A stretch of DNA of 64,000 bases, from the NCBI GenBank assembly GCA_013216015.1, contig JABSOI010000014.1, positions 1 through 64,000 on the forward strand, given 5' to 3'. Below are positions 39,013 through 47,576 of the stretch, one piece after another. The DNA is from Alteromonadaceae bacterium. Its GTDB lineage: Bacteria > Pseudomonadota > Gammaproteobacteria > Enterobacterales > Alteromonadaceae. How positions within the stretch are numbered: position 1 is the stretch's first letter; every line of letters begins with the position of its first letter. The position numbers were made by a program, and so were the translations under genes. The notes below the pieces were generated by a model that was not told the DNA's origin, ran no database searches, and saw only the letters and a list, made by a program, of their open reading frames with translations.

Positions 39013-39169
39013 TACCCGTGGTCATTCGAAATGCTGGAATTTGAGGTGAATTTAAACGTTTATCTAAAAGGCGCTTGATTGAGCAATAGCTGGCTATTGG
39101 GATTGAAAGCAACGCAGTAGATGGACTTTTAAAACGCTTCAAAACCTGCATTTTGAATGATTACGGGTA
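39013..39169 (-). mobile_element. MITE-B, full 157-bp copy, inverted
   Basis: TACCCGTGGTCATTC at one end and the complement of TACCCGTAATCATTC at the other, flanked by TA. It has the same length and layout as the copy at 59354, in the opposite orientation, but with more base changes, so it is an older copy. It is non-coding. Confidence 0.9.
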
Positions 39170-39214
39170 TATTTACTCAGGGTAACCTAGTAATACAATC
39201 TGTATAATTAATAG

Positions 39215-39250
39215 GCCGCTTAATATTTATATTAAGCGGCTTTGTATTTT
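39215..39250 (+). terminator. Hairpin with T-rich tail before the methyltransferase gene
   Basis: GCCGCTTAATAT pairs with ATATTAAGCGGC and is followed by TTTGTATTTT. It probably stops transcription coming from the NSS gene, 25 bases before the methyltransferase start. Confidence 0.7.
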
Positions 39251-39264
39251 ATCTGGAACTGAAT

Positions 39265-40155
39265 ATGCTTGAACATATTACCACTACTGATTTTTCTGAA
39301 TGTCAGCGACTTTTTCATGGGCGTGGACATGGCTATGCAAATTTTTCCCATGTTAATGTTGATTGGTTACCTCCTGTGGTGTTGATTACAATATACCAAG
39401 AAGTGGAAAATGATTGGTTATGTGAGCAGGCAGAACAATTAAAGAGTCTTATTCTTGATTGTGAATCTGTGCAAGTTCAATATAGATGTCGTCAATTCTC
39501 GCCTTCAGAGGTGATACTTGGTGAAGAAATAACACATACAATCGTACCGGAATCTGGACTTTTATATCATATTGAACTGGGTAAAGCGCAAAATACCGGT
39601 TTGTTTTTAGACATGAAAAATGGTCGTGATTGGGTCAGGAAACAGGTGGAAAATAAAAATGTCCTGAATTTATTCTCATATACCTGCGCTTTTTCTGTAG
39701 CTGCTCTTGCTGGAGGGGCGGAAAAAGTAGTTAATGTTGATTTAAGTAAAGCCTCTTTAAATAAAGGGCGGGATAATCATCGTCTTAACAGGCAAGATAC
39801 CAAAAAAGTTGTTTTTGAAGGTGTTGATATTTTCAAATCTTATGGTCGGTTAAAAAAATATGGCCCATATGACTTACTTATTTGCGATCCGCCTTCTTTT
39901 CAAAAAGGCAGTGTTAATATTGAGCGGGATTATCGCAAAATAATGAAACGTATTCCTCAGTTGGTAAAACCAGATGGTCAATTGATGATGTGTTTGAATT
40001 CTCCAGATTTAGATGCAGAGTTTTTATTGACAGAAATGGCACGTGAATGCCCTGATTGTCAGTATCAAACCTCTATAACACCGCCAGAAGTATTTAAAGA
40101 GGCGCATGCAGGGAAAGGCTTAAAAGTACTCATTTTTAAGTATATCCCTGCTTAA
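39265..40155 (+). CDS. SAM-dependent methyltransferase, RlmI/RlmK-like catalytic domain
   Basis: A 296-residue class I methyltransferase. The SAM-binding motif is VLNLFSYTCAFSVAALAGGA, the catalytic segment LLICDPPSFQKGS, and GLFLDMKNGRDWV precedes them, as in the 23S rRNA cytosine/guanine methyltransferases RlmI and RlmK. It lacks the N-terminal PUA domain of RlmI, so it is a shorter stand-alone relative and its RNA target is uncertain. It is a single gene; a small hypothetical gene converges on it 21 bases away. Confidence 0.8.
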   Translation: MLEHITTTDFSECQRLFHGRGHGYANFSHVNVDWLPPVVLITIYQEVENDWLCEQAEQLKSLILDCESVQVQYRCRQFSPSEVILGEEITHTIVPESGLLYHIELGKAQNTGLFLDMKNGRDWVRKQVENKNVLNLFSYTCAFSVAALAGGAEKVVNVDLSKASLNKGRDNHRLNRQDTKKVVFEGVDIFKSYGRLKKYGPYDLLICDPPSFQKGSVNIERDYRKIMKRIPQLVKPDGQLMMCLNSPDLDAEFLLTEMARECPDCQYQTSITPPEVFKEAHAGKGLKVLIFKYIPA

Positions 40156-40176
40156 TTGTAGGGTTAAAAGAGGAGA

Positions 40177-40440
40177 TTAATGTTTAAACTGAACGACATT
40201 ATTGTTTGAATTTGAAAACGTAGTTTTAGGTACTAGTTTGCTACCTTTAGCCGGCTCATCTTTAAATTGTCGCACAGAGTTGAGATATAATTGATACGCA
40301 TGTTCTGTATCTTGATTTGCCATAACCAATAAATCATTGAGTGAATCAATAATTGTTAGAAATTGCTCAAGTTGGTCAGGAGTTAAATTAGCAGAAAAAG
40401 TGGTAATACTTTCCACCATATTTTCATTATCAGTAGACAT
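40177..40440 (-). CDS. Small hypothetical protein
   Basis: An 87-residue, acidic, probably helical protein (LTPDQLEQFLTIIDSLNDLL) with a polar Asn/Ser-rich tail (FSNSNNNVVQFKH). There is no signal peptide or membrane segment. I do not recognise it. An AGAGGCT site lies a few bases before its ATG, which supports translation. It converges on the methyltransferase gene and is followed upstream by a LysE-type exporter on the same strand, 127 bases away. Confidence 0.5.
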   Translation of the reverse strand: MSTDNENMVESITTFSANLTPDQLEQFLTIIDSLNDLLVMANQDTEHAYQLYLNSVRQFKDEPAKGSKLVPKTTFSNSNNNVVQFKH

Positions 40441-40567
40441 TATCAGCCTCTTTTAAGTAAAACGTCAAAATATTTTGGTTTTATTTAAAAGAATACAATT
40501 GCTATGCCAATATGAACTTACTACTATTATTCCCTAATTCAGAAGAATATGGGGTAAGACAAATGGC

Positions 40568-41182
40568 CTAGCTTAGAACGACACGAGCTGCCAGCAGGAT
40601 CAGAAATCCCCCGGTAACTTTATCAACAATATGGCTTTTAGCACGTAATTTACTGATCATATTACCGCGTGATAGCCCAAAAGTTACTATTGAATACCAA
40701 ATTGCATCGATACATCCAACCGTTGCTATCATTATTAATTTTTTTAGCCAGGTTGCTTCCAGGTCAATAAATTGACTAAATAGCGCAAGAAAAAATATAG
40801 CTAATTTGGGATTTAAAAATGCGATCAAAAAACCATCTCGCCATCCATTAACTTTCTCTTTATTTTGTTCTGCGTCATCACTAAAAAGCATTGTATTTTT
40901 TTTACTTAAAAGTGATTTAATGCCTAAATAAAGTAAAAATGCTGCGCCAGAATATTGAATTAAACTAAATAATATAGGCGATTGCACAATGATAAGTCCG
41001 ATGCCGGTTACAGTGATGGCCGCATACAAAGCAACGCCCAAGCCGTGGCTTATTGCAGTGCTGTAACCTTGAATGGGTCCACCTGACAGGGTGTTTTTAA
41101 CAACCAATGCCAGGCTGGGACCAGGGGACAAAGCCCCTAGTATACAAATAGTCACTAATGACAACCAAAGATGAATCTCCAT
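40568..41182 (-). CDS. LysE/RhtB-family amino-acid exporter
   Basis: A 204-residue inner-membrane protein with about six helices. The LysE signature LGALSPGPSLALVVKNTLSGG lies near residue 15, and FLNPKLAIFFLALFSQF in the middle is typical of the RhtB branch (threonine, homoserine and related amino acids). The protein is full length. It may relieve amino-acid overload, but no linked substrate gene is seen. Confidence 0.88.
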   Translation of the reverse strand: MEIHLWLSLVTICILGALSPGPSLALVVKNTLSGGPIQGYSTAISHGLGVALYAAITVTGIGLIIVQSPILFSLIQYSGAAFLLYLGIKSLLSKKNTMLFSDDAEQNKEKVNGWRDGFLIAFLNPKLAIFFLALFSQFIDLEATWLKKLIMIATVGCIDAIWYSIVTFGLSRGNMISKLRAKSHIVDKVTGGFLILLAARVVLS

Positions 41183-41226
41183 TATTTATTCCTTCTTTAT
41201 AACTGATAGCAACTTAAGACATGGTA

Positions 41227-42060
41227 TTAAGGTCTTATACGCTGGAAACTAGCGAATCTTGGCACACCTCTGAGGGTTTTACCAACATATTTATAGGTGA
41301 TTGTTGAACCTATTTCAGGTGGGTTGCTTCGTTGAAGATCACTGAAGCCGGTACCAATTTTAAAAATAATACCTTCAGGTGTTTTAACTAATAGCGATCC
41401 GAGCATGTTTGTATATTTGCCTTTACCTTGAATATGTTCCAGTACGATGGCCTCAGCATCCTGATACATTTTTAATTTCATAATCGAATGATTGCGACCT
41501 ACCTTATAATGTGCGTCTTCAAAATGTAGCATTAACCCTTCACCGTTATTATCAACGATCTGTTTAAGTGTAGAGTTTAATGCATCGGCGTTTGGTAACT
41601 TAAATTGTTCAATAATACCTAGATGAGGATTCTTGGTTATTAGTACTAATTCTTTCATCCTTTGTATTCGTTCACTAAAGGTACCTTTGTGCTCGGGTAA
41701 ATCAAAAGTTAAGAAATACAATTTTTGCCAACAGTTATCTTTTACATAAGTGCGTCGAACACAGGAAACGGTTTGTTGAAATTTTCCTCTGGCAATCCAG
41801 AGTTCACCGTCTAAGGGGGTACCAGGCCAATTTTTTGTGAACCACTTGGGTGATGTGATTTTATTGCCCTTTCGTGTCAGTAATTGCTTACCATCCCAAA
41901 ATCCTCGTACACCATCGAGCTTCTCTGAGATCCAATATTTGTTGATATTATTTGTTGGTTGATATACCACACTATGTTGAAGCGGTGGAATTTCTGCTGT
42001 GTTGCCGTGAAAATTGATGGTGAGGCTAAGCGCCATAAAAAGCGGTGTAATGTACTTCAT
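41227..42060 (-). CDS. ligE: Periplasmic ATP-dependent DNA ligase (Lig E type)
   Basis: A 277-residue minimal DNA ligase. A signal peptide (about residues 1-22) points to export. The nucleotidyltransferase motif I is SEKLDGVRGFW with the adenylated Lys, followed by motif III LYFLTFDLPEH, motif IV GEGLMLHFED and motif V MKLKMYQDAEA, then a short OB domain. Lig E proteins seal nicks without extra DNA-binding domains and are found in proteobacteria with DNA uptake or extracellular DNA habits. It is divergent from a lysine-rich exported protein (112-base gap), which could bind DNA. Confidence 0.9.
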   Translation of the reverse strand: MKYITPLFMALSLTINFHGNTAEIPPLQHSVVYQPTNNINKYWISEKLDGVRGFWDGKQLLTRKGNKITSPKWFTKNWPGTPLDGELWIARGKFQQTVSCVRRTYVKDNCWQKLYFLTFDLPEHKGTFSERIQRMKELVLITKNPHLGIIEQFKLPNADALNSTLKQIVDNNGEGLMLHFEDAHYKVGRNHSIMKLKMYQDAEAIVLEHIQGKGKYTNMLGSLLVKTPEGIIFKIGTGFSDLQRSNPPEIGSTITYKYVGKTLRGVPRFASFQRIRP

Positions 42061-42172
42061 ACTGAACTTCCTTGTTCTTTAGTTAATTTGAATGTTAATT
42101 CTGACTTATTACTTTAATCTTTTTTAAGTATGTTAGTATAAAGATTAAAAGGATCTCAAATCAAGGATTGAT

Positions 42173-42529
42173 ATGAAAATTTCAAAATTCATTTTAAGTT
42201 GTTTAATTGTTTGCTGTTTATTAATCACTCAAGTTCATGCTAAATCAAACACCAAAAATAAATGTCAAAAATATCTGAATCAAGTTCGTAGTATTCAAGC
42301 CAAACAACGAGAAGGATATTCTGCGCAACAGGGTAATCAATTACGTCAAAAAGAAGCCAAGGCTCGGGATAATTGGTGGAAATGTAAAAATTCATCTCCC
42401 AATAAAATGAAAAACAACTGGAAAAATAAAGGGAAAAACAAAGGGAAAAACAAAGCGAAAAAGAAAGTGAAAAATAAGCTTAAAGCTAAAAAGAAAGTTC
42501 GGGCTAAAAAGAAGTCTAAAATCCAATAA
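42173..42529 (+). CDS. Lysine-rich exported protein
   Basis: A 118-residue protein with a clear signal peptide (cleavage likely after VHAKS or HA, about residue 23). The mature N-terminal half has two cysteines and a short helical region (YLNQVRSIQAKQREGYSAQ). The C-terminal 40 residues are almost only Lys, Asn, Gly, Ala and Val, in KNKGKN and KAKKKV repeats. The protein would be extremely basic and could bind DNA, RNA or anionic cell-wall polymers. I do not recognise a family. It is divergent from the periplasmic DNA ligase gene, which makes DNA a tempting ligand, but this is inference. Confidence 0.65.
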   Translation: MKISKFILSCLIVCCLLITQVHAKSNTKNKCQKYLNQVRSIQAKQREGYSAQQGNQLRQKEAKARDNWWKCKNSSPNKMKNNWKNKGKNKGKNKAKKKVKNKLKAKKKVRAKKKSKIQ

Positions 42530-42676
42530 ATAGATTCGAAAAATTAAATAAGCACCCTACGTTAAATTATGTAAAACTCCATGAGAATGTTTTTGTGACT
42601 TTTAAAATTGCTGGTTTATTTTTTACAAAATAAAGACAGTTAAGTAAATGTTGTCAACAATATTAAGCGTTAAATG

Positions 42677-43984
42677 TTAACTAAAGGTCAATCTAAAACA
42701 GGCACCGGATTCTGGTTTGTCGATATAGTTGAGATCTCCGCCATGTTGCAACATTATTTGTCGTGACAAACTTAAACCAATACCAGAGCCTTTTTGTTTG
42801 GTCGTGAAAAATGGCACAAAAATTTGTTCTTTTGCCTGTGGCGTAATACCGCAGCCTGTATCGGTTATATCGAGACATAATTGCTGTGGACTTTGTTGTT
42901 GCCATAAGCGTAAGATAATTAGTTTTTGTTCGCGGCTTTGCAAGGCGTAGAAGGCGTTTTTGATTATATTAATAAGTACTTGTTCTATCTGAACCGCGTC
43001 AGCCATAAGCAGACAACTAGACTGAACCTCAAATGAGAGAGTTACCAACTCATGCTTGGCTTGTGATTGAAACAGGGTTAATACCTGTTCAACAAGCTCT
43101 TTTGGCTGGACCTGTTTGAGTTGCGGTTGTGGTAAGGCAGCAATTTTATGAAAACTTTTGATAAATTCACTCAGGTGCTGGCTACGACTGGTCAAGGTGG
43201 TTAACGCTAAATGCAGGTCGTCTTTATCTTCCTGCTCGCTAAATTCAAGCTCTTCGGGCAATAAATCTACGGCGGTTTGTGCCAGTGATGCCAAAGGAGT
43301 GATTGAATTAGCCACCTCATGAGTTAAGACACGGGTTAAACGTTTATAGGCTTGTTGCTCTTTTGCTACCAAGGCCTGATAAATGGATTGAATACTGACT
43401 AACTTCAGTGTTTGGCCCTGAATTTGGCAACAGCTGACATGAACCGACAAAGTATCGGGTATTTCTCCGTGCTGCCAAGGGAGTGTAGCGCGCCGGTTTT
43501 TATTGTTTTCGCTGATAAATTGACCTAGTTGACCCAATTTCATAATGTCATCATCGAATCGACCGAGCAACTGCTCGCTTGCAGGGTTATGTCGCAATAT
43601 TTTTCCCTGTTCATCGACCACTAATATAGAAACATCAAGATGAATCATCAAGGTCTCAAGGTATTGCGTCTGTATTTGTGCATCGAGCCGTGTTTGTTGT
43701 ATTTGAACCCGAATCTGCTCCAGTTTATTAGCTAAGGAACTTCGCAGTGTCAACCCTAAGGTAGGATCGTTGTTGGCGAGTGCCTTTATAACCTGTTCAA
43801 CTTGCATTTCGCTGCGACGGTGCAGGTTGACCAGTTTAATTGTGACGTAAATCAATAATAGCAAGCATGGCATCAAAACCGCTGACAGTCCCCGTAGCTG
43901 ATACAAATAAGCACAGCCCAACAACACCAGAGAATAAAGTAATAGCCAGCAAGTTTTTTTGATTACTTGGCGATTATAGATCAT
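42677..43984 (-). CDS. Sensor histidine kinase, NtrB-like, partner of the sigma54 regulator
   Basis: A 435-residue kinase. Two close hydrophobic segments at the N-terminus (about 11-47) anchor it, with almost no periplasmic part, so it probably senses a membrane or internal signal. A PAS domain (LDVSILVVDEQGKILRHNPA) precedes the His box LTHEVANSITPLASLAQ. The ATPase domain has the N box (IIKNAFYALQSREQK), G1 (ITDTGCGI) and G2 (KGSGIGLSLSRQ). Its first 11 bases overlap the end of the regulator gene, so the two are co-translated. The likely task is to control the divergent ABC efflux operon. Confidence 0.9.
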   Translation of the reverse strand: MIYNRQVIKKTCWLLLYSLVLLGCAYLYQLRGLSAVLMPCLLLLIYVTIKLVNLHRRSEMQVEQVIKALANNDPTLGLTLRSSLANKLEQIRVQIQQTRLDAQIQTQYLETLMIHLDVSILVVDEQGKILRHNPASEQLLGRFDDDIMKLGQLGQFISENNKNRRATLPWQHGEIPDTLSVHVSCCQIQGQTLKLVSIQSIYQALVAKEQQAYKRLTRVLTHEVANSITPLASLAQTAVDLLPEELEFSEQEDKDDLHLALTTLTSRSQHLSEFIKSFHKIAALPQPQLKQVQPKELVEQVLTLFQSQAKHELVTLSFEVQSSCLLMADAVQIEQVLINIIKNAFYALQSREQKLIILRLWQQQSPQQLCLDITDTGCGITPQAKEQIFVPFFTTKQKGSGIGLSLSRQIMLQHGGDLNYIDKPESGACFRLTFS

Positions 43985-45350
43985 ATTTTTCTAACCTCCG
44001 ATAGAGTGCGCCTCTGGTTAAGCCCAATGCTTTTGCAGCTTTGCTGATATTGCCCTTGAAATGGCTGAGGGCATTGGCGATGGTGGTGTGTTCTACTTGC
44101 TCCAGGTTAAATCTTTCTGGTGTTGGTGTCTTTTTAGTTCGCTCAGACAGGCTTGAACTAGAAATGATGGAAGAAATATCTAACTGGTCGGAGTCTGATA
44201 AAATCACTGCCCTTTCAATTGCATGGGCAAGTTCTCTGATATTGCCAGGCCAGGAATATCTGGTTAGCCTTTGCATATCTGAGGCATTAATGAGCAAATC
44301 TCTGCGGTATCTTTGGCCATGGTACTGTAAATAATAATCCACCAACAAAGGGATATCTTCTTTGCGTTCACGTAATGGCGGTAGGGTTATTTCTATGGTG
44401 TTAACGCGATATAACAAGTCCTGTCTGAAAGTGTTGTCTTCGACGGATTGATGCAAGTTGTTATTGCTGGCACATATTAACCTGATATCAATATTTATCG
44501 GCTTGCTGGCGCCTACCGGGGTGATTTGTCGGTTTTGCAGGGCCGCTAATAGTTTGGCCTGTTGCGATAATGGCAAATTGCCCAATTCATCGAGAAATAA
44601 ACTGCCGCCCTTGGCGAGTTCAAATCGACCGATGCGATCTACCTTGGCATCGGTAAACGCACCTTTTTTATGGCCAAATAATTCACTTTCAAATAAAGAG
44701 CCTGAGATTGCACCCATGTCTAAACTAAGAAATGTTTGATTGGCACGTAAACTGGCTTGATGGATAGCGCGTGCAGCCAATTCCTTACCTGTGCCACTTT
44801 CGCCAAGCAGCAATATATTGGCATCGGTTTTTGCCGCTTTTTCAATAACAGACAAAACCTTCAACATTGCAGGGCTCTGACCAATAAATGGATGACCTGC
44901 GCCTTGCATAGCCAGTGATAGTCCTTGAGTTTGTCTGGTTAACCTATCAACGGTTTTCTTCGATTGTGAGTGACTAAATGCAGCTGCCATGGAAGCGACC
45001 AGCTGATCGTTTTGCCAGGGTTTGGCAAGGAAATCCGATGCGCCAGCCTTGATCGCGTCAACTGCAAGTTGGATGTCTGCATAGGCTGTCATCATGATCA
45101 CTACTATGCTGGCATCGATAGATAAGATGGTCTTTAACCAATGAAATCCCTCCTGCCCACTAATTGCGTCTTGGGTGAAGTTCATGTCGAGCACAATCAC
45201 GTCAAATTCAAATTGCGCGATGAGATTTGTCAGTGGCTCTGGCTCAGCGCAGGTTTTTACCAGGCTATAGTGTTTTTTTAACAACAATCGACTGGCGATT
45301 AAAATATCAGGATTATCGTCAACAATTAAGATTCGCCCAGGCTGTTTCAT
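43974..45350 (-). CDS. Sigma54-dependent response regulator (NtrC family)
   Basis: A 458-residue activator. The receiver domain starts RILIVDDNPD and its phospho-accepting Asp is in VIVLDMNFT. The AAA+ domain has Walker A GESGTGKE, the sigma54-contact loop as GAFTDA instead of the usual GAFTGA, and Walker B GGSLFLDELG. A Fis-type helix-turn-helix ends the protein (NISKAAKALGLTRGALYRRLE). The ATG at 45350 is chosen because it starts directly before the receiver; an earlier ATG at 45464 would add 38 unrelated residues and run through the palindromic sites. It is divergent from a MacAB-like operon with a -24/-12 promoter. Confidence 0.92.
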   Translation of the reverse strand: MKQPGRILIVDDNPDILIASRLLLKKHYSLVKTCAEPEPLTNLIAQFEFDVIVLDMNFTQDAISGQEGFHWLKTILSIDASIVVIMMTAYADIQLAVDAIKAGASDFLAKPWQNDQLVASMAAAFSHSQSKKTVDRLTRQTQGLSLAMQGAGHPFIGQSPAMLKVLSVIEKAAKTDANILLLGESGTGKELAARAIHQASLRANQTFLSLDMGAISGSLFESELFGHKKGAFTDAKVDRIGRFELAKGGSLFLDELGNLPLSQQAKLLAALQNRQITPVGASKPINIDIRLICASNNNLHQSVEDNTFRQDLLYRVNTIEITLPPLRERKEDIPLLVDYYLQYHGQRYRRDLLINASDMQRLTRYSWPGNIRELAHAIERAVILSDSDQLDISSIISSSSLSERTKKTPTPERFNLEQVEHTTIANALSHFKGNISKAAKALGLTRGALYRRLEKYDL

Positions 45351-45424
45351 CGAATTATATATCCTGTCTGGATGTTGGTCGTTGTGTAACTCTACCTGAG
45401 CACCAGCAAAAATGAAACAAATAC

Positions 45425-45463
45425 TGTCCATAAATGGACAAAATGTTGTACCGTTAGTGGACA
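45425..45463. promoter_or_regulatory. Two palindromic upstream activator sites (TGTCC-N6-GGACA type)
   Basis: TGTCCATAAATGGACA (45425-45440) and TGTACCGTTAGTGGACA (45447-45463) are near-perfect inverted repeats whose centres are about 22 bases apart, close to two helical turns. They lie roughly 65-115 bases upstream of the sigma54-type promoter, the usual place for NtrC-family activators. The regulator encoded just to the left is the obvious binder. Confidence 0.78.
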
Positions 45464-45525
45464 CATTTTTAATTACTTTTTTGTGCTGGTTTCGTAAGAT
45501 ATTGATATTTATGTGTATTTAATGT

Positions 45526-45541
45526 TGGCATAAGACTTGTA
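45526..45541 (+). promoter_or_regulatory. Sigma54-type (-24/-12) promoter of the ABC efflux operon
   Basis: TGGCATAAGACTTGTA fits the consensus TGGCAYRNNNNTTGCW except for T in place of C at the -12 pair. Spacing between GG and GT is correct. It is 69 bases before the adaptor ATG. Confidence 0.68.
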
Positions 45542-45609
45542 CTGTCAATGAGGTAATAAAGAGGTAATAAGCAAGATTAATAGGCATTAACCAAATCATA
45601 GGTAACACC

Positions 45610-46878
45610 ATGGATAAAAAAATCCAACAGCAGACATTAAAAACGTCGCACAAAATTATACTGGCTATCTTAGTAATTTCGGGGGTAAGTGCAGCGATTT
45701 TTATGCTGCAAGGCAATCATGAAAAAGGTCAGACCCAGAATGTCGACATCAATACTATTAGTTCTGCGCCTGTGCTGGCCGGACACTTTGTTGATAACCT
45801 GAAATTACGGGGTAGCATTAGCCCGAAAACCAGCATTTATCTCGATGCGATTACGGGTGGCCGGGTAGAGGAGAAACTGGTGGAGCAAGGTCAATACGTT
45901 GAAAAAGATCAACCATTGATTCGCCTGTCGAACATATCATTGCAATTAGATGTGATGAGCCGGGAAGCTCAGGTTACCGAACAACTGAATTTCTTGCGCA
46001 ATACCCAAATGACCATGACCACTAACCGTCTGAATTTACGCCGGGATAGTTTGGAAATTGAGCGACAGATTGCCCACTTGTTACGTAATATAAAACAAAC
46101 CAGCCCCTTAGTTAAAAATGGTGTGCTGGCTGAAGAAAAATTACAAAGTTTGCAACTGGATTTGAAGTATTATAAACAACGTAAAATATTAACCGAAGAG
46201 CGCCAACAACAAGAGGAAAAAATACGTAAGGTGCAGGTTCAACAACTCGAAGACAGTGCAAAAATGTTGCAGGGGAATTTGTTATTTGCCCGCAAAAACC
46301 TTGATAACTTATTGATCAGGGCGCCTGTTGGGGGGTATTTAAGTGAATTAAATATTGAGCTTGGCGAGTCAAAAAATCGAGGCACGCGTTTGGGACAAAT
46401 TGATCTGGTTGACGGTTTTAAAATGGTGGTAAATATTGATGAATACTACTTACCCCAGATTGTGCTCGGTATGTTGGGGCATATCAGTTTACTTGGTAAA
46501 AACATTAATCTTAAAGTGACTAAAATTGACAGTCGGGTCAGACAATCACAGTTTCAGATAGAGCTCGATTTACCCGGGAAAATTAACAATATTAAACGTG
46601 GCCAAAGCATGGAGCTTGAATTGAAACTGGGCCAGGGGATGCAAAATTCCCTGCTGTTACAACGCGGGTCTTTTGTTCGCAGTACTGGTGGCAACTGGGC
46701 ATTTGTCTTAAGTGAAGATGGCTCTTACGCAACACGTCGTTTAATTAAACTAGGCAAGCAGAATCAAGATTATTATCAGGTGCTCGCTGGCCTCAACCTT
46801 GGCGAAAAGGTTATTACTTCAAATTACAGTGCTTTTGATAAGGCAGATACTATCTATTTTACGGGAAAAAAATCATGA
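45610..46878 (+). CDS. MacA-like periplasmic adaptor of an ABC efflux system
   Basis: A 422-residue membrane-fusion protein. An N-terminal anchor (about 16-35) is followed by a lipoyl half (ITGGRVEEKLVEQGQYVEK), a long coiled-coil hairpin (about 115-220, rich in Gln, Glu and Arg) and the second lipoyl half (LLIRAPVGGYLSELNIE), then beta-barrel domains. It would connect the ABC permease to an outer-membrane channel. Its stop overlaps the ATPase start by four bases (ATGA), so the three genes form one operon under the sigma54-type promoter. Confidence 0.88.
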   Translation: MDKKIQQQTLKTSHKIILAILVISGVSAAIFMLQGNHEKGQTQNVDINTISSAPVLAGHFVDNLKLRGSISPKTSIYLDAITGGRVEEKLVEQGQYVEKDQPLIRLSNISLQLDVMSREAQVTEQLNFLRNTQMTMTTNRLNLRRDSLEIERQIAHLLRNIKQTSPLVKNGVLAEEKLQSLQLDLKYYKQRKILTEERQQQEEKIRKVQVQQLEDSAKMLQGNLLFARKNLDNLLIRAPVGGYLSELNIELGESKNRGTRLGQIDLVDGFKMVVNIDEYYLPQIVLGMLGHISLLGKNINLKVTKIDSRVRQSQFQIELDLPGKINNIKRGQSMELELKLGQGMQNSLLLQRGSFVRSTGGNWAFVLSEDGSYATRRLIKLGKQNQDYYQVLAGLNLGEKVITSNYSAFDKADTIYFTGKKS

Positions 46879-47576
46879 TTGAATTGAATCAACTTTCACG
46901 GGTATTTCGTACTCAAGATGTCGAAACAACGGCTTTAAACAAGATTAACTTGACGGTAGCTGAGGGAGAATTTGTCGCTGTTATGGGTCCATCAGGCTGT
47001 GGTAAATCAACCTTATTGTCGGTAATTGGCATGCTTGATTCACCAGACGGTGGCGAATATATCTTTAACGGTCAAAATATATCGGGATTTGGCGAGCGCA
47101 AGTTATCAAAACTCAGAAAATGCTCTATTGGCTTTGTCTTTCAGAGTTTTAATTTAATCGACGATCTCACCGTATTTGAAAATGTGGCTTTACCTCTACA
47201 ATACTTAAAGGTTAAGACAAAAGAGCGAAAACAAAGAGTCGACGCTATTTTAAAACAGGTTGGCATCGACCATCGCAGCGATCACTTACCACAACAATTA
47301 TCTGGAGGTCAGCAACAAAGAGTCGCCGTCGCCCGGGCGCTTGTGATCAAACCAAAGTTGATATTGGCCGATGAACCGACAGGTAATCTGGACTCTAAAA
47401 ATGGTGAAGAAGTAATGGCTATGTTGCGTCAACTGAATGCTGATGGTACCACAGTGATTATGGTGACTCATTCAGAACACGACGCAAAATATGCCAGTCG
47501 TATTATCCGGTTATTTGACGGGCAAATTATGTTAGACAAGGCTAGTGACGCAGCTTGTGAGGTGCAATATGCTTGA
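46875..47576 (+). CDS. ABC transporter ATPase, MacB/LolD type
   Basis: A 233-residue ATPase with Walker A GPSGCGKST, signature LSGGQQQRVAVARAL, Walker B LILADEPTGNLD and the switch His in VTHSEHD. The sequence belongs to the LolD/MacB group, which powers FtsX-like permeases. It overlaps the adaptor gene at its start and the permease gene at its end. All catalytic residues are intact. Such systems export peptides or toxins, or move lipoproteins; the adaptor argues for export across the envelope. Confidence 0.92.
   Translation: MIELNQLSRVFRTQDVETTALNKINLTVAEGEFVAVMGPSGCGKSTLLSVIGMLDSPDGGEYIFNGQNISGFGERKLSKLRKCSIGFVFQSFNLIDDLTVFENVALPLQYLKVKTKERKQRVDAILKQVGIDHRSDHLPQQLSGGQQQRVAVARALVIKPKLILADEPTGNLDSKNGEEVMAMLRQLNADGTTVIMVTHSEHDAKYASRIIRLFDGQIMLDKASDAACEVQYA

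Noticed and set aside
45351-45464. Longer start for the sigma54 regulator
   Set aside because: It would add 38 residues with no family match, and its coding would overlap the two activator palindromes. ATG 45350 begins right at the receiver domain.
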